Positions 3,806-5,650 of a stretch of 5,650 nucleotides of DNA are shown in pieces. The stretch spans positions 1 through 5,650 of the forward strand of contig JAUUNJ010000185.1 in assembly GCA_030844625.1 (NCBI GenBank). The letters are read 5' to 3'. The translations under genes were made by a program, and so were the position numbers. The notes under the pieces were generated by a model. It was given only the letters and a program-made list of their open reading frames with translations, was not told the origin of the DNA and searched no databases. The DNA comes from Roseburia sp. (GTDB taxonomy: Bacteria; Bacillota; Clostridia; Lachnospirales; Lachnospiraceae). The stretch's first letter is position 1, and each line of letters starts with the position of its first letter.

Positions 3806-5578
3806 TCAGTCTGTCCGTAACGGGGATTTTCGCCTCTCTTCCCAAAACGAATCTTCCTCACACTCTTCATCTACATCTTCTTCCTCCTCATCTTCCCAAA
3901 AACCATTCCGAAGCATTATTTCCTCTTCCAGCTCAAACCTGTCTGCATAAAACACTGGACGGGCTGCTTTTTCCGGCATCTCATATGGCTCTTCAAAGTG
4001 AATCCCCCACCTTAAAAATAACGGCAGCTGCGTCCTCATCGGGCAGCATCCCGTTTTTGCCAGAATGAAGTTCCCTTTGGGCAGCGTCTTTAATTCATCC
4101 GGGGACATCAGGGGACGCCCCATCATCTGAAGGCTCTGACTCGGGTCATGCTTTCCTCTCGAAACAGACCCGCCCAGGACTGTCCTGTTCCCCAGCGCTT
4201 TGGAGAGGATTTCCGCGCTTTCCGAATTAGGGGCAAAGCCACCGAACAGGATATCCTGACAGTTGTCTATGATAATGCTAGAGCCTTCTTTTCCATATTT
4301 TTTTTCCAGCTGGGCGAAGCTCTGGATGATCGGTACCATACTGATCCGGCGGGAACGTCCTGCAGAAAACATCATCTCCATCGATTCTACTTTCGGGATC
4401 GTTCCAATCTCGTCAGCAAACAGCATGACCCTGTTCGGAAGTTTTCCCCCGTGCTCATCCGCTATCGTCAGCATTTCTCTGTAAAGCTGCTGTAAAAACA
4501 GGGATACCATAAAATATTTCGTATTATCCTCTTCCGGCAACACAAGGAAAATCGCAGACTTTTTGGTGCAGAAGCTTTCCGTATCCATCGTACTGTCAAA
4601 ACAGAGTATCTGCTCCATCTCACTGTCCAGGAATGCATTCAGGCGGCTCATTGCCGTGGAAAGGACAGACGCCATCGCCTGATCGCCACTGTTTAGGGCT
4701 GCTCCTGCAAACCACTTCGCTTTGTGGTTCTCCGGCAGCTTGTCCATCAATATCTGGAACAGGCTGCGGTTTTTTACCGGTGACGGAGCCATCATATCCT
4801 GAATCAGCTTAAACACAGAAACGATATGTCTTTTCGGCGGTGGACAATATTCCACAACAAGCAGGATTACAGAAGTCAAAAGCCCTTCTGCAGCATCATA
4901 GAAATATGCATTCTGGCCATAGTTTCCTGCAGATGAGCCATCTGAACAGATAATCGTTTTCGCAGTGATCTTGGCATATTTTTCCGCTTTTGCCTTCGCC
5001 TGCAGATTCTCCGGTTCCTCCAGATAAATATCCATATATTTATTAACCAGCGTCAGGATATTATTTCCTTCAGAGCGGGTCGGGTTTCTCAAATCCAGTA
5101 TCGAAGTCTGATATCCATAGTACTTCTCTGCAATCCCCGCATAGTTCCGGAACAGATCGCCTTTTGTATCAGTTGTCAAAAAGCTCATGCCGGATGCACA
5201 GGCATACTCGATATTGGGATACAGAAAATGGGCCGTTTTTCCGACGCCCGCAGCCCCGATCATCAGGCAATGGATATCCCCGCTGTCTATCAATGCGTCA
5301 ATTTTCCCTCCGGTCCTCCGCCACCCTACAACCAATCCCTGAGCTTTTGGCAGATTTTCCCCCCGCCTCCACTTTTCCGGTTCATAAGCCACTCTCACAT
5401 ACGTTTCCCGAATTTCCTTTTCTGTTGCAAAACGGGCTGTCCCATACTGTCCGTCGCCCACCGTCTTTGATTTAATCCCATTCAGGCTATATTGATTTGA
5501 TAAAAACATCAAACCTCCAAGAAGCGCCATCATCCCTATCCCTGCGACAATAAAAAGAATAATCTGATAATTTCCCAT
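3806..5578 (-). CDS. virD4: VirD4/TraG-type conjugative coupling protein
   Basis: The product has 590 residues and is the type IV coupling ATPase that links the relaxase-DNA complex to the mating channel at the membrane. One N-terminal membrane segment is visible (about residues 5-27), followed by the family-typical GDGQYGTARFA (41-51). The Walker A motif is GAAGVGKT (108-115), and Walker B is VMLFADEIG (384-392) with Asp389 and Glu390. Next comes SAGRSRRISMVPIIQSFAQLEKKYG (residues 405 on, in two parts), the conserved segment that follows Walker B in this family. The ending is strongly acidic (WEDEEEEDVDEECEED) and then basic. The length suits Tn1549/CTn members at about 600 residues. The ATG at 5578 lies 8 bases after the stop of the upstream gene, with AGGGA overlapping that stop. 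No frameshift or missing key residue is seen, so it appears functional. Its substrate would be the ICE DNA. Its codon use and G+C differ clearly from the cargo genes. Confidence 0.95.
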   Translation of the reverse strand: MGNYQIILFIVAGIGMMALLGGLMFLSNQYSLNGIKSKTVGDGQYGTARFATEKEIRETYVRVAYEPEKWRRGENLPKAQGLVVGWRRTGGKIDALIDSGDIHCLMIGAAGVGKTAHFLYPNIEYACASGMSFLTTDTKGDLFRNYAGIAEKYYGYQTSILDLRNPTRSEGNNILTLVNKYMDIYLEEPENLQAKAKAEKYAKITAKTIICSDGSSAGNYGQNAYFYDAAEGLLTSVILLVVEYCPPPKRHIVSVFKLIQDMMAPSPVKNRSLFQILMDKLPENHKAKWFAGAALNSGDQAMASVLSTAMSRLNAFLDSEMEQILCFDSTMDTESFCTKKSAIFLVLPEEDNTKYFMVSLFLQQLYREMLTIADEHGGKLPNRVMLFADEIGTIPKVESMEMMFSAGRSRRISMVPIIQSFAQLEKKYGKEGSSIIIDNCQDILFGGFAPNSESAEILSKALGNRTVLGGSVSRGKHDPSQSLQMMGRPLMSPDELKTLPKGNFILAKTGCCPMRTQLPLFLRWGIHFEEPYEMPEKAARPVFYADRFELEEEIMLRNGFWEDEEEEDVDEECEEDSFWEERRKSPLRTD

Positions 5579-5586
5579 ACTTTTCC

Positions 5587-5650
5587 CTACTGCATCTGCA
5601 GGTTTTCTCTCCTCCCTTGAGCCATCAGCTCCTGCAAGTCTTCATTCCAG
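5587..5650 (-). CDS. C-terminal end of an upstream conjugation gene (PcfB-like?)
   Basis: Twenty codons and a TAG stop (5589-5587) are visible, encoding WNEDLQELMAQGRRENLQMQ; the rest lies outside the window. The frame is open to the edge, uses codons like virD4 and stops 8 bases before the virD4 ATG, so it is the preceding gene of the same operon. In related elements the gene just before virD4 usually encodes a PcfB/DUF3801 accessory protein that helps recruit the relaxase. The identity here is inferred from position, as the visible residues are too few to prove it. Confidence 0.55.
   Translation of the reverse strand, partial: WNEDLQELMAQGRRENLQMQ

Noticed and set aside
3486..3845. Minus-strand frame of 119 codons overlapping the HTH gene
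   Set aside because: It overlaps both the HTH gene and the end of virD4 in another frame, has no ribosome site and gives a low-complexity basic protein. It is a shadow of the real gene.
1..5650. CRISPR arrays, tRNA or rRNA genes, plasmid replication origin
   Set aside because: No regularly spaced identical repeats, cloverleaf sequences, rRNA segments or iteron clusters were seen on either strand.

Overview
The window looks like part of an integrative and conjugative element (ICE) of the Tn1549/CTn type from a gut Firmicute, probably Lachnospiraceae or another Clostridia. The grounds are a VirD4-type coupling protein, a small helix-turn-helix protein directly behind it, Gram-positive-type Shine-Dalgarno sequences, and a family of short XRE regulators that I know from such genomes. 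Every gene I can support is on the minus strand, so the biological order runs from the right end of the window to the left.

Right part (about 3400-5650), the ICE backbone. It has moderate G+C; one 60-base line at 4021 has 34 G/C. It holds the last 20 codons of an upstream gene (probably a PcfB-like accessory protein), a complete 590-residue VirD4/TraG coupling ATPase, and an 84-residue GTG-started HTH protein 12 bases behind it. A 9-bp hairpin just after the HTH gene has its T-run on the plus-strand side.

Middle (about 200-3400), an AT-rich cargo block. The line at 901 has only 11 G/C in 60. It carries two units. The first is a secreted pair: a 355-residue lipoprotein with a propeller-like look, then a 131-residue signal-peptide protein with one bacterial SH3 domain, ending in a hairpin terminator. 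The second is a two-gene operon: a sigma factor of the TcdR/UviA/BotR/TetR type (group 5, clostridial toxin and bacteriocin regulators), followed 13 bases later by a TcdE/UviB-like holin of the Phage_holin_4_1 family, with a terminator close behind. Just upstream of the sigma gene is a promoter-like sequence with TTTACA, 16 bases, then CTTTTT. This is the kind of site such sigma factors recognise, so the operon may be self-activating.

Left end (1-197). A small XRE-family regulator gene starts at 197 but loses its family sequence after about 47 codons. There it meets a DNA end that begins 5'-TG and carries tandem GGTGGCTC repeats of about 22-23 bases. I read this as an IS21-like insertion sequence that broke the regulator.

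The main point of interest is a miniature version of the clostridial 'alternative sigma factor plus holin' toxin-release arrangement, carried as cargo on a conjugative element with no large toxin gene in view. What it releases, and whether the lipoprotein and SH3 protein belong to it, cannot be decided from this window.
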